From contig JANMZR010000201.1 in NCBI GenBank assembly GCA_031383555.1, forward strand, positions 1-31,350: a stretch of 31,350 nucleotides of DNA. The letters run 5' to 3'. The DNA is from JANMZR01 sp031383555. GTDB lineage: Bacteria > Bacteroidota > Bacteroidia > Cytophagales > Spirosomataceae. Within the stretch, counting starts at the first letter, position 1, and each line of letters opens with the position of its first letter. A program made the translations under genes and the position numbers. The notes beneath the pieces were generated by a model. That model did not search any database and was not told the DNA's origin. It saw only the letters and a list, made by a program, of their open reading frames with translations. This document shows, in pieces, positions 1 to 8,354 of the stretch.

Positions 1-277
1 CACAGAATATCAGCAAAAAAATAGTTTTTTCAGAGCAGAATTTCAATTTGCAAGCCAACAAAAAAGACTTGCTCAGGGAGATATTGACGATAATCGTATT
101 GGTAAAAATGGAACAAAAGGATGGCAAATAGTAAATATTTATACCGGCTATAACTTTAAGCCCTTCTCAATAAACCTTTCACTTCAAAATCTATTGAACA
201 CCGACTACCGCACCCATGGTTCGGGAATAAATGGAGTTGGCAGAAGCGTCTGGTGCACGTTAGGTTTGAATTTTTAA
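1..277 (+). CDS. TonB-dependent receptor, C-terminal fragment
   Basis: The reading frame is open from base 2 to the TAA at 275-277 and gives the last 91 residues of a larger protein cut by the window edge. The fragment has alternating hydrophobic/polar beta strands, the motif NLLNTDYRTHGS and a final aromatic residue (LGLNF). That ending is typical of the last strands of a TonB-dependent outer-membrane receptor barrel, where the terminal Phe is the signal for BAM insertion. In such receptors the 'NLLN..Y' stretch near the end is strongly conserved. The substrate cannot be told from this piece. The next gene is on the opposite strand, so the receptor ends its own transcription unit here. Confidence 0.85.
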   Translation, partial: TEYQQKNSFFRAEFQFASQQKRLAQGDIDDNRIGKNGTKGWQIVNIYTGYNFKPFSINLSLQNLLNTDYRTHGSGINGVGRSVWCTLGLNF

Positions 278-459
278 CTAAAAAATACTATTTTATTCGA
301 TTTTTTATCCCAAAATTTAATCGAGAAAATTTTAATTTTAGATCAATGTATACTTTAATGAAGATTTCTATAAACTCGAATTCCAATAAGCATTTCTCTC
401 TTTGGAGCAAGAGGAATGAGGTTTTAAAAAAAAATATGATAAATAGAAGTTCCCTTAAA

Positions 460-1365
460 TTAAAAACTATCTGACCATTTATAGGCCTCAATCAATTTCA
501 TTTCACCTTCTTTTCCTTTGAATGCATTGCCATGTTCCATGCCCATTACACCACGGTAACCTTTTACGTTATACAAATGTTTGAATATGTTTTTATAATT
601 AATTTCACCAGAAGTTGGCTCATTACGCCCTGGGTTATCCCCTATTTGAATATAAGCGATTTCTGACCAATAGGCATCGATATTTTTAATCAAATTGCCT
701 TCATTTCGTTGCATGTGGTATATATCAAACAATATTTTACAGGCTGGACTGTTTACTGCACGGCATATTTCATAGGTTTGGTCTGAGTTGCGAAGGTAAA
801 GGTCGGCATTGTCACTTAAAGGTTCCATTACCATAACCATACCATGTGGTTCAAATATTTCAGCGCCTCTCCGCATGGCCTCCACCACATTGGCAGTTTG
901 TAAGCCCATCGACTTTGTTCTGTCGAAATAGCCAGGCACAACGGTCATCCATTTTGCATTTACTATTTTTGCCAACTCAACTGATTTTTTGCATGTAGCC
1001 ACAAAAGTATCTATGAATTCTTTTTTACCAGTAGTAAGGGAAGTTTTCCAATTGTCGCCACCCTCAATTACGAACACACCCATTGTCATCCCTAATCTTT
1101 TTAGGGTATCTCCTATCAATTGCTGTTCGGCTGCGGGTCTTTTTAGCATTCCATTGTCTTCCAAGCCCAAAAAACCATTAGCAGCCATAAACTCAAGTTG
1201 CTTTACAAGGTCTTTACCACCATTATTTTCGAACATTCCGAAATGGGGCGCATACAAATGTTTGAATTTATCTTCGGTATTTGAAAAGGCTGTATTTGAA
1301 ATTGCCCCAGTTGCCAATATTGTTGAGGTAGAAATTAAGTTTTTTCCGAATAATCTTCTATTCAT
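460..1365 (-). CDS. Secreted hydroxypyruvate isomerase-like TIM-barrel protein
   Basis: A 301-residue protein of the xylose isomerase-like TIM-barrel/AP endonuclease 2 superfamily, closest in look to hydroxypyruvate isomerase (Hyi). The N-terminus (MNRRLFGKNL, then a hydrophobic stretch to about residue 28) is a Tat-like or Sec signal, so the enzyme probably acts in the periplasm. The motif GDNPGRNEPTSGEINY is the conserved Hyi-type segment. Candidate metal ligands are the Glu in VMEPL, the Asp in FDIYHMQ and the Glu in GMEHGN. The real substrate is probably a keto-sugar or sugar acid, which is inference. The gene lies 121 bp downstream of the sorbosone-dehydrogenase-like gene on the same strand, suggesting a sugar-oxidation pair. 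Confidence 0.8.
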   Translation of the reverse strand: MNRRLFGKNLISTSTILATGAISNTAFSNTEDKFKHLYAPHFGMFENNGGKDLVKQLEFMAANGFLGLEDNGMLKRPAAEQQLIGDTLKRLGMTMGVFVIEGGDNWKTSLTTGKKEFIDTFVATCKKSVELAKIVNAKWMTVVPGYFDRTKSMGLQTANVVEAMRRGAEIFEPHGMVMVMEPLSDNADLYLRNSDQTYEICRAVNSPACKILFDIYHMQRNEGNLIKNIDAYWSEIAYIQIGDNPGRNEPTSGEINYKNIFKHLYNVKGYRGVMGMEHGNAFKGKEGEMKLIEAYKWSDSF

Positions 1366-1486
1366 TTTTTTAATAAATTTAGAATTTGTTATAATTGTTT
1401 ATTTCCTTCGAAAAAGCTGCCTCTCTAATTTGAAAAAGATAGAATTTCAAACTAAAGCAAACAACTCATTTTTAATATTTTACAAG

Positions 1487-4400
1487 TTATTTTAAACTTT
1501 TCAAATACTCAGTAAGATCGACCAATTCTTGGGTGGTCATTGACTCTTGCAAACCTGAAGGCATTACCGAATTTTCAATTTGGGTTTTTGATTTAATGTT
1601 ACTTGTTTTAATATTTTGAGTTGTGCCGTTTTGCATTCTTAACAAAATGTCTGTTTCGGTTTTACTGGTAATAATTCCGAAAAACTCTGTACCGTCTTTT
1701 AATACGATATTCCAACCTTCATAGCCAAAACTTATTCCTAAATCAGGATGTATGATAGAGGTAAAAATCGCCTCCTTGGTAAGTTTGGAGCCTATTTGTG
1801 ATAAATTTGGCCCGAAATCAACCCCTTCACCGTTCACTTGATGGCAAGCAATACAATAGGTTTTAAACACTGCTATTCCTTTGATCTTTTCCCCTTTTAT
1901 TTTAGTAAGTTCAATTATGGTTGGCAAAACTTTCCCGTCACTTGCTTTGGCAGCCCCGAGGTATTTTCTGGCTTCGTCACGAACGGCTTTTTTCCAAGAG
2001 CCTGCTACGGATTCAACAGCAGCTGGAATAAATATTTTTGGAACTTTATTAGCTCGTAAATAATTGAAAACTAAACTTTCACCTTCACCTGTATTCCCTA
2101 AATATTTAAAGGCTGCTTTTCTTACTTTTTCTGTTTGCTTTTTATTAAAAGCTACTTGATTCAACAAGCTTACAGATTCTTTAGAACCCACATAACGCAA
2201 TGATTTTAAAGTATTTAAGCGACTTTCTTCGTCCAATGTATTCAATGCATTAGCTATCATTGGTTGGCCACCCATTTTTAAAAGTGACCTTGTTGACAAC
2301 ATACTTTCACCAGGGCCTGTCATGGTTATCATCATTTTATAAAGCTTTTCTTTTTGATCAACCATTCCATATTTATCTACTAATGCGATATAATCTTCCT
2401 TAGGAGTCAAACTATTAACCACTTCTTTAAGTGCCTTTTGAGCAACTGGCGATGTTTTTACAATAGAAGGGTCAAGCAAGTCCAATACAACTTTTTTCAT
2501 CTGATTATTATTGGCAGTGTTTGCTTCAAGCATATTTAACAATGCGGGCTCTTTTTCTTTATCTTTAATAAAATCGAAAGCCCTGAAATATCTCAAGCGT
2601 TCTTTCAAATTTGTTTTAGAATCTGTTGCTAATGAAGCCAAAAATGGTATTGATTCTTTATTATGAGTACGCCAAATAATATCATTGGTGGAAGCAGTTC
2701 CTATTGATTTTTGAGCAATTTTCAAATATTCAGTGAAAAAAGCCGCATCGCTACCAGTTAAGGCTATGCCAATTGCTTCTAAATTATATCTATCATTACC
2801 GTTATGCTTTAAAGCCAATTGGGCTAATAATTGTGCTTTTTCTGGCGAATTGTTGTGCCTTAAGGTAAGTGCACATTCACGCCTAACTTGTGGATCGGGG
2901 TCGCTTAACAACGATCTAACTGTTTCAAGCATATTCTTTTTATACAAATAGGCAGCTCTTAAAGCCGCTATCCGAATATCGGGATTTGCGTCTTTCGCTG
3001 CTTTTTCAATAAATTGGTTTCCGTTTTCAGACTCAGCCAACAACCAAAATGCTCTAGCTCTCATTCTTTGATTTTGAGCAGTATTGAACAGTTTTTCCAA
3101 ATCAGGAATGGCCTGCGCCCCAAATTGTTTTAAATTACTATGGGCTAAAAAACGGGTAGCTTGATTGGGACTTTGCAAACCTACTAATGAACCAGCCACC
3201 GATGAAAGATCAATCGATGCCGTTTTATAAGGTGTATTTTTCGGGGAAATTCTGTAAATTCTACCTTTAGTTTGGTCGCCAGCCTCATGGCCACCAACAC
3301 CTGGATCGTACCAGTCTGCAACAAAAATAGAGCCATCAGGTGCTGCAGCAACATCAATTGGTCTAAACCATTGGTCATTGACACCTTTAACCATATTTGT
3401 AATTGTAGCTTTATAACCGGCTCCAGATTTTGTAACGGGATAAGCCCTCACTACATTGTTACCAGCCTCACAATGAATCATTTGATTTTGAAATTGGGCC
3501 GGCAATAAATCACCTTCATAAATCATAAGACCAGAAGGAGAGCCAGCACCTGTTTGTAATAAATTGGGAACCACGCCGGGGTCATTCAAATGCCAGTGCT
3601 TAAGAGGAATTGAGTCTTCCATATTGGTGCGAGGTGCTCGCCAGCCCGCACCAGTAAGTTCGCTAGTATAGCCGTAGTTTCCGTTTTGCATGACATACAA
3701 TACTCTTGTGCCTTTATTGCCATCATCGTCATTGTCAGTTTGCCAAATAGTACCATAAGAATCTACAGCAACTTCGAAGCTATTTCTGAAATTTTGCCCT
3801 AATACTTCTACATTTGAGCCATCCAAATTGCAGCGAAAGGTTAGGCCTTGCTTATAATTTTTCTCACTAATTTCCTTTCCATCAATATTTTTTACAAAAT
3901 TTCCATTTTTATCAAGTAGCTGTTTCCCTTCATTTCCAAAGTTAAAATATAGCTTTCCATCAGCGCCAAACACCATCGCATGAGCACCATGATCATGTTG
4001 GTCACCCGCTATTCCTTGAAACAATATTTCTTTTTTATCGGCTTTATCATCGCCATTTTCATCCGTGAATATCCATATATAGGGGCTTTGAGAAACATAA
4101 ACCTTATTGCCAAAAACCGCTATTCCCAACGGCGAATTTATTTCCGAACCTTGGTAAAATACTTTTTGGGTTTCAGCTTTTCCATCACCATTATTATCCT
4201 CCAAAATGAGTATGCGATCGCCTTCTGGTTTAGTTGGATTTCCGTTTATCTTAGGGCGGTAATTATAGGCCTCACAAACCCAAACCCTACCTTTTGAATC
4301 CACATCAATATTAGTCGGATTGATGAGCATTGGCTCAGTTGCAAAAGTGGTTATTTCCAGTCCATCAGCAATTTCTAGGCCTTTTAACGAATTAATTGGC

Positions 4401-4576
4401 ATTCTTTTCTGGTCGTCAGTAAGGGTATCAATCGTTACAATTGGCCCAGTATTTTTCTTATTAATATTTTTGAATCCAAAATAACTAACAAAAATTAAAC
4501 CCAACACAATGGGTGCAATTAGGTAGATATTAAAGGGTTGTTTTTTCATTTGTAAATATTGGTTTTCTACGTTCAT
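1487..4576 (-). CDS. Membrane-anchored sorbosone dehydrogenase-like / HEAT / cytochrome c protein
   Basis: A protein of about 1030 residues. An N-terminal anchor (about residues 15-35, after MKKQPFNIY) is followed by a periplasmic beta-propeller of the PVC-type membrane-bound dehydrogenase/L-sorbosone dehydrogenase type (about 50-460; VFGADGKLYFNFGN and PDGSIFVADWYDPGVGGHE are typical). HEAT-like repeats follow (about 470-800), then a C-terminal cytochrome c domain with the haem motif CIACH and a candidate axial Met in NSVMPSGL. The family is thought to oxidise sugars or polyols and pass electrons to its own haem. The longest frame begins with TTG at 4582; I prefer the ATG at 4574-4576, and the ATG at 4547-4549, directly before the anchor, is also possible. 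The substrate is unknown. Confidence 0.85.
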   Translation of the reverse strand: MNVENQYLQMKKQPFNIYLIAPIVLGLIFVSYFGFKNINKKNTGPIVTIDTLTDDQKRMPINSLKGLEIADGLEITTFATEPMLINPTNIDVDSKGRVWVCEAYNYRPKINGNPTKPEGDRILILEDNNGDGKAETQKVFYQGSEINSPLGIAVFGNKVYVSQSPYIWIFTDENGDDKADKKEILFQGIAGDQHDHGAHAMVFGADGKLYFNFGNEGKQLLDKNGNFVKNIDGKEISEKNYKQGLTFRCNLDGSNVEVLGQNFRNSFEVAVDSYGTIWQTDNDDDGNKGTRVLYVMQNGNYGYTSELTGAGWRAPRTNMEDSIPLKHWHLNDPGVVPNLLQTGAGSPSGLMIYEGDLLPAQFQNQMIHCEAGNNVVRAYPVTKSGAGYKATITNMVKGVNDQWFRPIDVAAAPDGSIFVADWYDPGVGGHEAGDQTKGRIYRISPKNTPYKTASIDLSSVAGSLVGLQSPNQATRFLAHSNLKQFGAQAIPDLEKLFNTAQNQRMRARAFWLLAESENGNQFIEKAAKDANPDIRIAALRAAYLYKKNMLETVRSLLSDPDPQVRRECALTLRHNNSPEKAQLLAQLALKHNGNDRYNLEAIGIALTGSDAAFFTEYLKIAQKSIGTASTNDIIWRTHNKESIPFLASLATDSKTNLKERLRYFRAFDFIKDKEKEPALLNMLEANTANNNQMKKVVLDLLDPSIVKTSPVAQKALKEVVNSLTPKEDYIALVDKYGMVDQKEKLYKMMITMTGPGESMLSTRSLLKMGGQPMIANALNTLDEESRLNTLKSLRYVGSKESVSLLNQVAFNKKQTEKVRKAAFKYLGNTGEGESLVFNYLRANKVPKIFIPAAVESVAGSWKKAVRDEARKYLGAAKASDGKVLPTIIELTKIKGEKIKGIAVFKTYCIACHQVNGEGVDFGPNLSQIGSKLTKEAIFTSIIHPDLGISFGYEGWNIVLKDGTEFFGIITSKTETDILLRMQNGTTQNIKTSNIKSKTQIENSVMPSGLQESMTTQELVDLTEYLKSLK

Positions 4577-4682
4577 AGTCAATAAGATATCAATTAATTT
4601 TATAATAATTTAAAATAAATTTTGCTTCAAAAAAATAAATCCAACCACAACCTTAATAATAAACTACCTAATGTCTAAAATG

Positions 4683-5702
4683 TTACTTTAACAATGTTTT
4701 GAGTAGATCAATCTCGATGGTCGGTTGCGATTTTTCATACAATATACGATAAACAGCATTAATAATTGGCAAGTTAATTTGAAAACTTTTATTGATTTCC
4801 CAAATGCTTTTTACAGCATAATATCCCTCAGCAATCATATTCATTTCTATTTGAGCCGATTTTATACTGTAACCACGGCCTATCATATTACCAAAACTTC
4901 TATTTCTTGAAAATTTAGAATAAGCTGTAACCAAAAGATCGCCCAAATAGCCACTACCGTATAACTCACGATGATTGGGAGAAATTGTATCTAAAAACCG
5001 TTTTATTTCTTCCATGGCATTTGATACCAAAACGGCCTGAAAGTTGTCGCCATAGCCAAGGCCATGGGTTATGCCACATGCCATGGCAATGATATTTTTC
5101 ATAATTGCGCAATATTCTATCCCATCGATATCGTCAATGGCGTTGGATATTACAAAACGATTTTTCATTAAACTCGCAAAATGTTGGGCAACTTTGAAGT
5201 CAGATGAGGCAATAGTTACATATGACTGCTTTTCAAGGGCTATTTCTTCTGCATGACAAGGCCCTGCAATCACACACATATTTTTCTGACTTACCCCAAA
5301 ATGCGACTCAACCCAATCGGTTACCAGCATATTTTTTTCCGGCACCATCCCTTTAATTGCTGAAACTATTTTTTTGCCTTCAAAATGACTTTTATTCAAT
5401 GGTTTTAATGTTTCAATTAGAAAGGCCGACGGCAAAGCCAAAATGATGTATTCACCATTTTTTACCGCTGTTTGAATAGAGGTTGTAATTTTCACTTTCC
5501 GTGGATTCACCTGTACGTCAGTCAGATAGCGAGGATTATGGTAATATTTTTTTACATAATCAGCATCTTTTTTATGGCGAATCCACCATGTTATTTTTAC
5601 GGAATTTTCGGCTAATATTTTAATAATTGCTGTGGCCCAACTTCCGCTACCAATTACGGTTATTTGTGTTGGCAAGGGTTTTAAAAAAATGGATTTTTCC
5701 AA
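4683..5702 (-). CDS. gpsA: Glycerol-3-phosphate dehydrogenase [NAD(P)+]
   Basis: Reduces dihydroxyacetone phosphate to sn-glycerol-3-phosphate in the cytoplasm, for phospholipid synthesis. The 339 residues show the N-terminal Rossmann motif GSGSWATA (18-25), the SAIKGM and GPCHAEEI segments, and the catalytic-domain lysine in IMKNIIAMACGI (K202). Length fits the family. There is no in-frame ATG between the upstream stop and the Rossmann motif: the frame begins with TTG at 5702, and a second TTG lies 10 codons on. The start codon is therefore non-ATG. The gene follows metX by 12 bp, so both are probably on the SAM-riboswitch transcript, which is an unexpected partner for this enzyme. Confidence 0.93.
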   Translation of the reverse strand: MEKSIFLKPLPTQITVIGSGSWATAIIKILAENSVKITWWIRHKKDADYVKKYYHNPRYLTDVQVNPRKVKITTSIQTAVKNGEYIILALPSAFLIETLKPLNKSHFEGKKIVSAIKGMVPEKNMLVTDWVESHFGVSQKNMCVIAGPCHAEEIALEKQSYVTIASSDFKVAQHFASLMKNRFVISNAIDDIDGIEYCAIMKNIIAMACGITHGLGYGDNFQAVLVSNAMEEIKRFLDTISPNHRELYGSGYLGDLLVTAYSKFSRNRSFGNMIGRGYSIKSAQIEMNMIAEGYYAVKSIWEINKSFQINLPIINAVYRILYEKSQPTIEIDLLKTLLK

Positions 5703-5714
5703 AGCGTAAATTGA

Positions 5715-6791
5715 TTAACTAAATTGCCTGTCAAGCGTTTTGAAATAATTTTCTAATGCCTCAATTGATTTACCGTTATTACCTTGCCAGGTTCGAATTA
5801 CTTTTGTAAGTAATTGATTTTCAATAAGAAATCCGTCATGACCATATAATGAATCGATGATTTCCAACTTTGCATTGGGTATGTGTTTTGCTAAAAATTG
5901 TTGTTCATTGATAGGAAAAAGTACATCAGATTCAATACCTAAAACTAGCGTATTGGCTTTAATATTATTTAAAACTTCTATTACCTCTCCACGCCCACGA
6001 CCAACGTCATGGGAGTCCATTATACATGTGAGGGTCCAATAGGAAAAGGCATTGAAGCGGCTTACCAATTTTTCACCTTGATAATGTTGGTAGGTGGCGG
6101 CCCTGAACTTTCGGTCGAGTGGCTCATCATTTCTTTGTTGGGTTATTGAATAAGTTTGGTAATTTCTATAAGAAAGCAAGGCAATTGCACGAGCAATTTT
6201 CAGGCCTGACTGGCCTGCATTTTCAGCATTTTCAGCCCAACTTGGGTCAGAAGCTATGGCCATTCTTTGGGTTTCATTGAAGGCAATGCCCCATGGTGAA
6301 AACTGTGCATTTGTGGCAATTAATACTAGATTTTGAACTAAATCAGGATACATTATTGCCATTTCCAGTGCCTGCTGGCCACCTAATGAGCCACCTATAC
6401 AAATGTCTATTTTATTAATATTCAGATGGTTACAAAGTAATTGGAATGAATTGACGATATCCCTGACTGAAATAAAAGGAAAATCATGAAAATAGGGCTT
6501 TCCGGAATACGGATTAATTGAAAGTGCAGAAGTAGAACCATAGTGAGAGCCTAATACGTTGGCGCAAACAATAAAATATTCGGCGGGGTCAAACAACTTT
6601 CCATCTCCAATGAGGCCACTCCACCAATCAGCCACATCGGCGCTTCCAGTGAGGGCATGGCAAACCCAAATCACATTCGATTTTGAGGAATTTAATGTAC
6701 CCAAAGTAGAATAGGCAATGGTAATTTCTGGTAAAATTTCACCAATTTCTAAACAAAAGGGTTGATTGTATTTGAAATATTTCAAATTCAT
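5715..6791 (-). CDS. metX: Homoserine O-acetyltransferase
   Basis: Alpha/beta-hydrolase-fold enzyme that transfers an acyl group (acetyl from acetyl-CoA in the classic case) to L-homoserine, the first committed step of methionine synthesis. The 358 residues carry the nucleophile elbow GGSLGG (S135) and the rest of the catalytic triad, D289 in GIESDVLFP and H318 in YGHDGF. WVCHALTGSADVADWW and the GRGRGEV stretch are typical of MetX. Some MetX-like enzymes use succinyl-CoA, which sequence reading alone does not settle. The gene is preceded by a SAM-I riboswitch and promoter on the same strand, as expected for methionine feedback, and is followed 12 bp later by gpsA. Confidence 0.95.
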   Translation of the reverse strand: MNLKYFKYNQPFCLEIGEILPEITIAYSTLGTLNSSKSNVIWVCHALTGSADVADWWSGLIGDGKLFDPAEYFIVCANVLGSHYGSTSALSINPYSGKPYFHDFPFISVRDIVNSFQLLCNHLNINKIDICIGGSLGGQQALEMAIMYPDLVQNLVLIATNAQFSPWGIAFNETQRMAIASDPSWAENAENAGQSGLKIARAIALLSYRNYQTYSITQQRNDEPLDRKFRAATYQHYQGEKLVSRFNAFSYWTLTCIMDSHDVGRGRGEVIEVLNNIKANTLVLGIESDVLFPINEQQFLAKHIPNAKLEIIDSLYGHDGFLIENQLLTKVIRTWQGNNGKSIEALENYFKTLDRQFS

Positions 6792-6957
6792 AAATAATAA
6801 TATAAATCAGGAAATATTGAATAGGAATTAGCCAGAAATTGACGTTAAAAAAAACGAAAAAAGATAAATGGCTGTTCGCAATTGCTTTATATTTCCCAAG
6901 TTTGATGCTTTTTAAGGCCTTTTCTACTAATTTTTTACAAAAAATAGAATACTAAAT

Positions 6958-7046
6958 TGGGTAGGAATTAGCACCTTTTTCCAAACGAACCGGATCAGGT
7001 TGCCAGAAGTTCATCGAGCCTAGTCTCTCACTTCTTCTTTATAAAT
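6958..7046 (-). promoter_or_regulatory. SAM-I (S-box) riboswitch aptamer upstream of metX
   Basis: Read on the minus strand, the leader holds the S-box landmarks in order. The P2 stem GAAGT...ACTTC encloses GAGAGACTAGGCTCGATGA, which includes the kink-turn region. Next come TGGCAACC, a short P3 (AACC...GGTT), and the invariant core AAGGTGCTAATTCC. These are the SAM-contacting signatures of the family. I could not draw the P1 closing stem or P4 with confidence. The aptamer lies about 166 nt before the metX ATG. No clear T-tailed terminator is visible between aptamer and gene, so control may be at translation or through a weak hairpin. Binding of S-adenosylmethionine should lower metX, and probably gpsA, expression. 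Confidence 0.9.
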
Positions 7047-7084
7047 CAATTACATTTTTAAAGATATGCTTTTGATTTGTATTA

Positions 7085-7117
7085 CAAATATAAGTGTGGA
7101 ATTTTAGAAATGCAAAA
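7085..7117 (-). promoter_or_regulatory. Promoter of the metX-gpsA riboswitch transcript
   Basis: On the minus strand there is a -33 element TTTTG (7113-7117) and a -7 element TATATTTG (7085-7092), separated by 20 bp. This matches the Bacteroidetes sigma consensus (TTG and TAnnTTTG). Transcription would start about 35 nt before the SAM-I aptamer. Confidence 0.7.
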
Positions 7118-7156
7118 TGAGTTTTCCTAAAAAAAGCAGCTAATTTTAAAAAAAAC

Positions 7157-7603
7157 TTAAAAGGGTTTTCTAGAAAGAGCCAAAAAAGTAGTTCCATCTT
7201 CAATTTGTTGCACAAAATATCTTATGTTTTTGTTTTGAAAATTTTCGAAAATAGCTCTTCTACTAACTTCAAAATCATGATGCATTGGGCAAGGGTTTTC
7301 GTGTGAACACTCTTCTCTACCTAAAAAACACTTTTTCAAAACACCTAAGCCATCAATCGCCTCCACTATTCTGATTAAAGAAAGGTCTAATATGGAATCA
7401 TTTACATAAAATCCTCCATGTGGGCCTTTAGTTGATTTTAAAATCCCCTTTCGGACTAATTCTTGAAGTATTTTTCCCATAAAATGTTGGGGAACTTTTA
7501 ACTCCTCAGCAATTTCTTGGATGCCTATTTTTCTTTTTACATTTTTCTCCAAAGCTAAAAAAATCACTCCTCTTATAGCGTATCCACATGTTTTTGTTAT
7601 CAT
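7157..7603 (-). CDS. Rrf2-family regulator with three-cysteine cluster site (IscR/NsrR-like)
   Basis: A 148-residue Rrf2 winged-helix repressor. The DNA-binding part covers about residues 1-65 (YAIRGVIFLALE, then IAEELKVPQHFMGKILQELV and the wing TKGPHGGFYV). The dimer helix and cluster loop follow, with C92, C99 and C105 plus H108 in CPMH, a layout like the Fe-S ligands of IscR and NsrR. The frame stays open 43 codons further upstream, but the ATG at 7601-7603 begins exactly where Rrf2 proteins begin and sits behind a good -7 box, so I use it. It is divergent from the nos operon. Sensing of NO or of Fe-S status and control of the nos genes are inferences from position and ligands. Confidence 0.88.
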   Translation of the reverse strand: MITKTCGYAIRGVIFLALEKNVKRKIGIQEIAEELKVPQHFMGKILQELVRKGILKSTKGPHGGFYVNDSILDLSLIRIVEAIDGLGVLKKCFLGREECSHENPCPMHHDFEVSRRAIFENFQNKNIRYFVQQIEDGTTFLALSRKPF

Positions 7604-7618
7604 TCTCTCTGTTTTTAA

Positions 7619-7626
7619 CAAATATA
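7619..7626 (-). promoter_or_regulatory. -7 element of the Rrf2 gene promoter
   Basis: Minus-strand TATATTTG fits TAnnTTTG and would start transcription about 10 nt before the ATG at 7603. The possible -33 TTTTG at 7651-7655 is 24 bp away, a little long. The box supports the short start chosen for the Rrf2 protein. Confidence 0.5.
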
Positions 7627-7639
7627 TTCCAAAAATACA

Positions 7640-7686
7640 GTTTTGAGAAACAAAATAAGGTTTGATGGTAACAATTTTCTCAAAAC
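7640..7686. promoter_or_regulatory. Inverted repeat in the Rrf2/nos divergent promoter region
   Basis: Perfect 11-bp arms GTTTTGAGAAA (7640-7650) and TTTCTCAAAAC (7676-7686) flank a 25-bp spacer. The repeat lies just upstream of the Rrf2 -7 box. It may be a pair of operator half-sites, for example for autoregulation, or a two-site operator for another factor. The binding factor is not known. Confidence 0.45.
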
Positions 7687-7718
7687 AATAAAGATATAAA
7701 GGTATTTTATTCTTTTTT

Positions 7719-7732
7719 ATGATTTTTATCAT
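7719..7732. promoter_or_regulatory. FNR/DNR-like binding site upstream of the nos operon
   Basis: The palindrome ATGATTTTTATCAT matches the FNR/DNR consensus TTGAT-N4-ATCAA at 8 of 10 defined positions, with differences only at the outermost bases. Its centre (7725.5) is about 63 bp before the predicted transcription start that follows the TATATTTG box at 7777-7784. That is close to the class I activator position of -61.5. Low-oxygen or NO activation of the nos operon is the natural reading, as inference. Confidence 0.5.
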
Positions 7733-7776
7733 CTTTTAAAACAACTAGCCTCATGTTTTCTGGAAAAGGGCTAAAA

Positions 7777-7784
7777 TATATTTG
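7777..7784 (+). promoter_or_regulatory. -7 element of the nos operon promoter
   Basis: TATATTTG matches TAnnTTTG. The -33 region (TTTTCTGG at 7756-7763) is a poor match to TTG, as expected for a promoter needing an activator. The start would fall near 7789, leaving a leader of about 57 nt before the cytochrome c ATG. Confidence 0.55.
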
Positions 7785-7845
7785 CACTAGAATAAAAGAC
7801 CTAAAAATCTTTTATTATTCATTCAAAATCAAAACTATAAAGCAA

Positions 7846-8301
7846 ATGAAAAAAAGTATCCTAATTATGTCTGTTTTGACATTGTTTTTATGGAGTTGCG
7901 GTGGTGCTCAGGAAAGAGCCGAAAGCCCCAAAACCGCCGAATCAGCACTCTTGAAACAGGAAGAAGTACATGGTGCTGAAGTAAAAGACATGAAAATGAC
8001 TAACCCTTTAGACCAAGCTATGGTAAAGGAAGGCCTAGCAATTTATGATTTGAAATGCTCGGCTTGCCATAAACTTACCGCTGATCGTATTGTTGGACCC
8101 GGCTGGCTGGAAGTAACCAAAAGAAGAAAACCGGTATGGATTCTAAATATGATAACTAATGTGGATATGATGCTGGAAAAAGATGCTGAAGCACAAAAAA
8201 TGTTAGAAACCTGTTTGGTAAGAATGCCCAATCAAAACATTACAGAAAAAGAAGCTAGAAGCGTAATTGAATTTATGAGACAAAATGACGGCGAAAAATA
8301 G
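7846..8301 (+). CDS. Lipoprotein cytochrome c, probable electron donor to NosZ
   Basis: A 151-residue monohaem cytochrome c. It starts at the ATG at 7846 with MKKSILIMSV and a lipobox ending LWSC (C18). A longer frame opens at 7753, but it would put the promoter inside the gene. A charged linker leads to the haem motif CSACH (71-75), and M127 in VRMPNQN is the likely distal ligand. It should be anchored on the periplasmic face. It is the first gene of the nos operon and ends 53 bp before nosZ. Clade II nos clusters usually carry their own c-type cytochromes to deliver electrons to NosZ, so that role is well supported by context but not proven by sequence. Confidence 0.9.
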   Translation: MKKSILIMSVLTLFLWSCGGAQERAESPKTAESALLKQEEVHGAEVKDMKMTNPLDQAMVKEGLAIYDLKCSACHKLTADRIVGPGWLEVTKRRKPVWILNMITNVDMMLEKDAEAQKMLETCLVRMPNQNITEKEARSVIEFMRQNDGEK

Positions 8302-8354
8302 GCCATACTAAAATGTATTGAAAAATTTTAATAATTCACACTTATAATAATAAA

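Noticed and set aside
391..430. Terminator for the TonB-dependent receptor gene
   Set aside because: CATTTCTCT/AGAGGAATG pairs only with mismatches and has GAGGTTTT followed by A, not a T tract, so it is too weak to list.
989..1495. 168-codon frame antisense to the Hyi-like gene
   Set aside because: Most of it mirrors the conserved TIM-barrel sequence and the rest is intergenic AT-rich DNA; no start context or domain.
7604..7732. Longer N-terminus (43 codons) for the Rrf2 protein
   Set aside because: It would contain the -7 box, the inverted repeat and the FNR-like site, and Rrf2 proteins begin at the chosen ATG.
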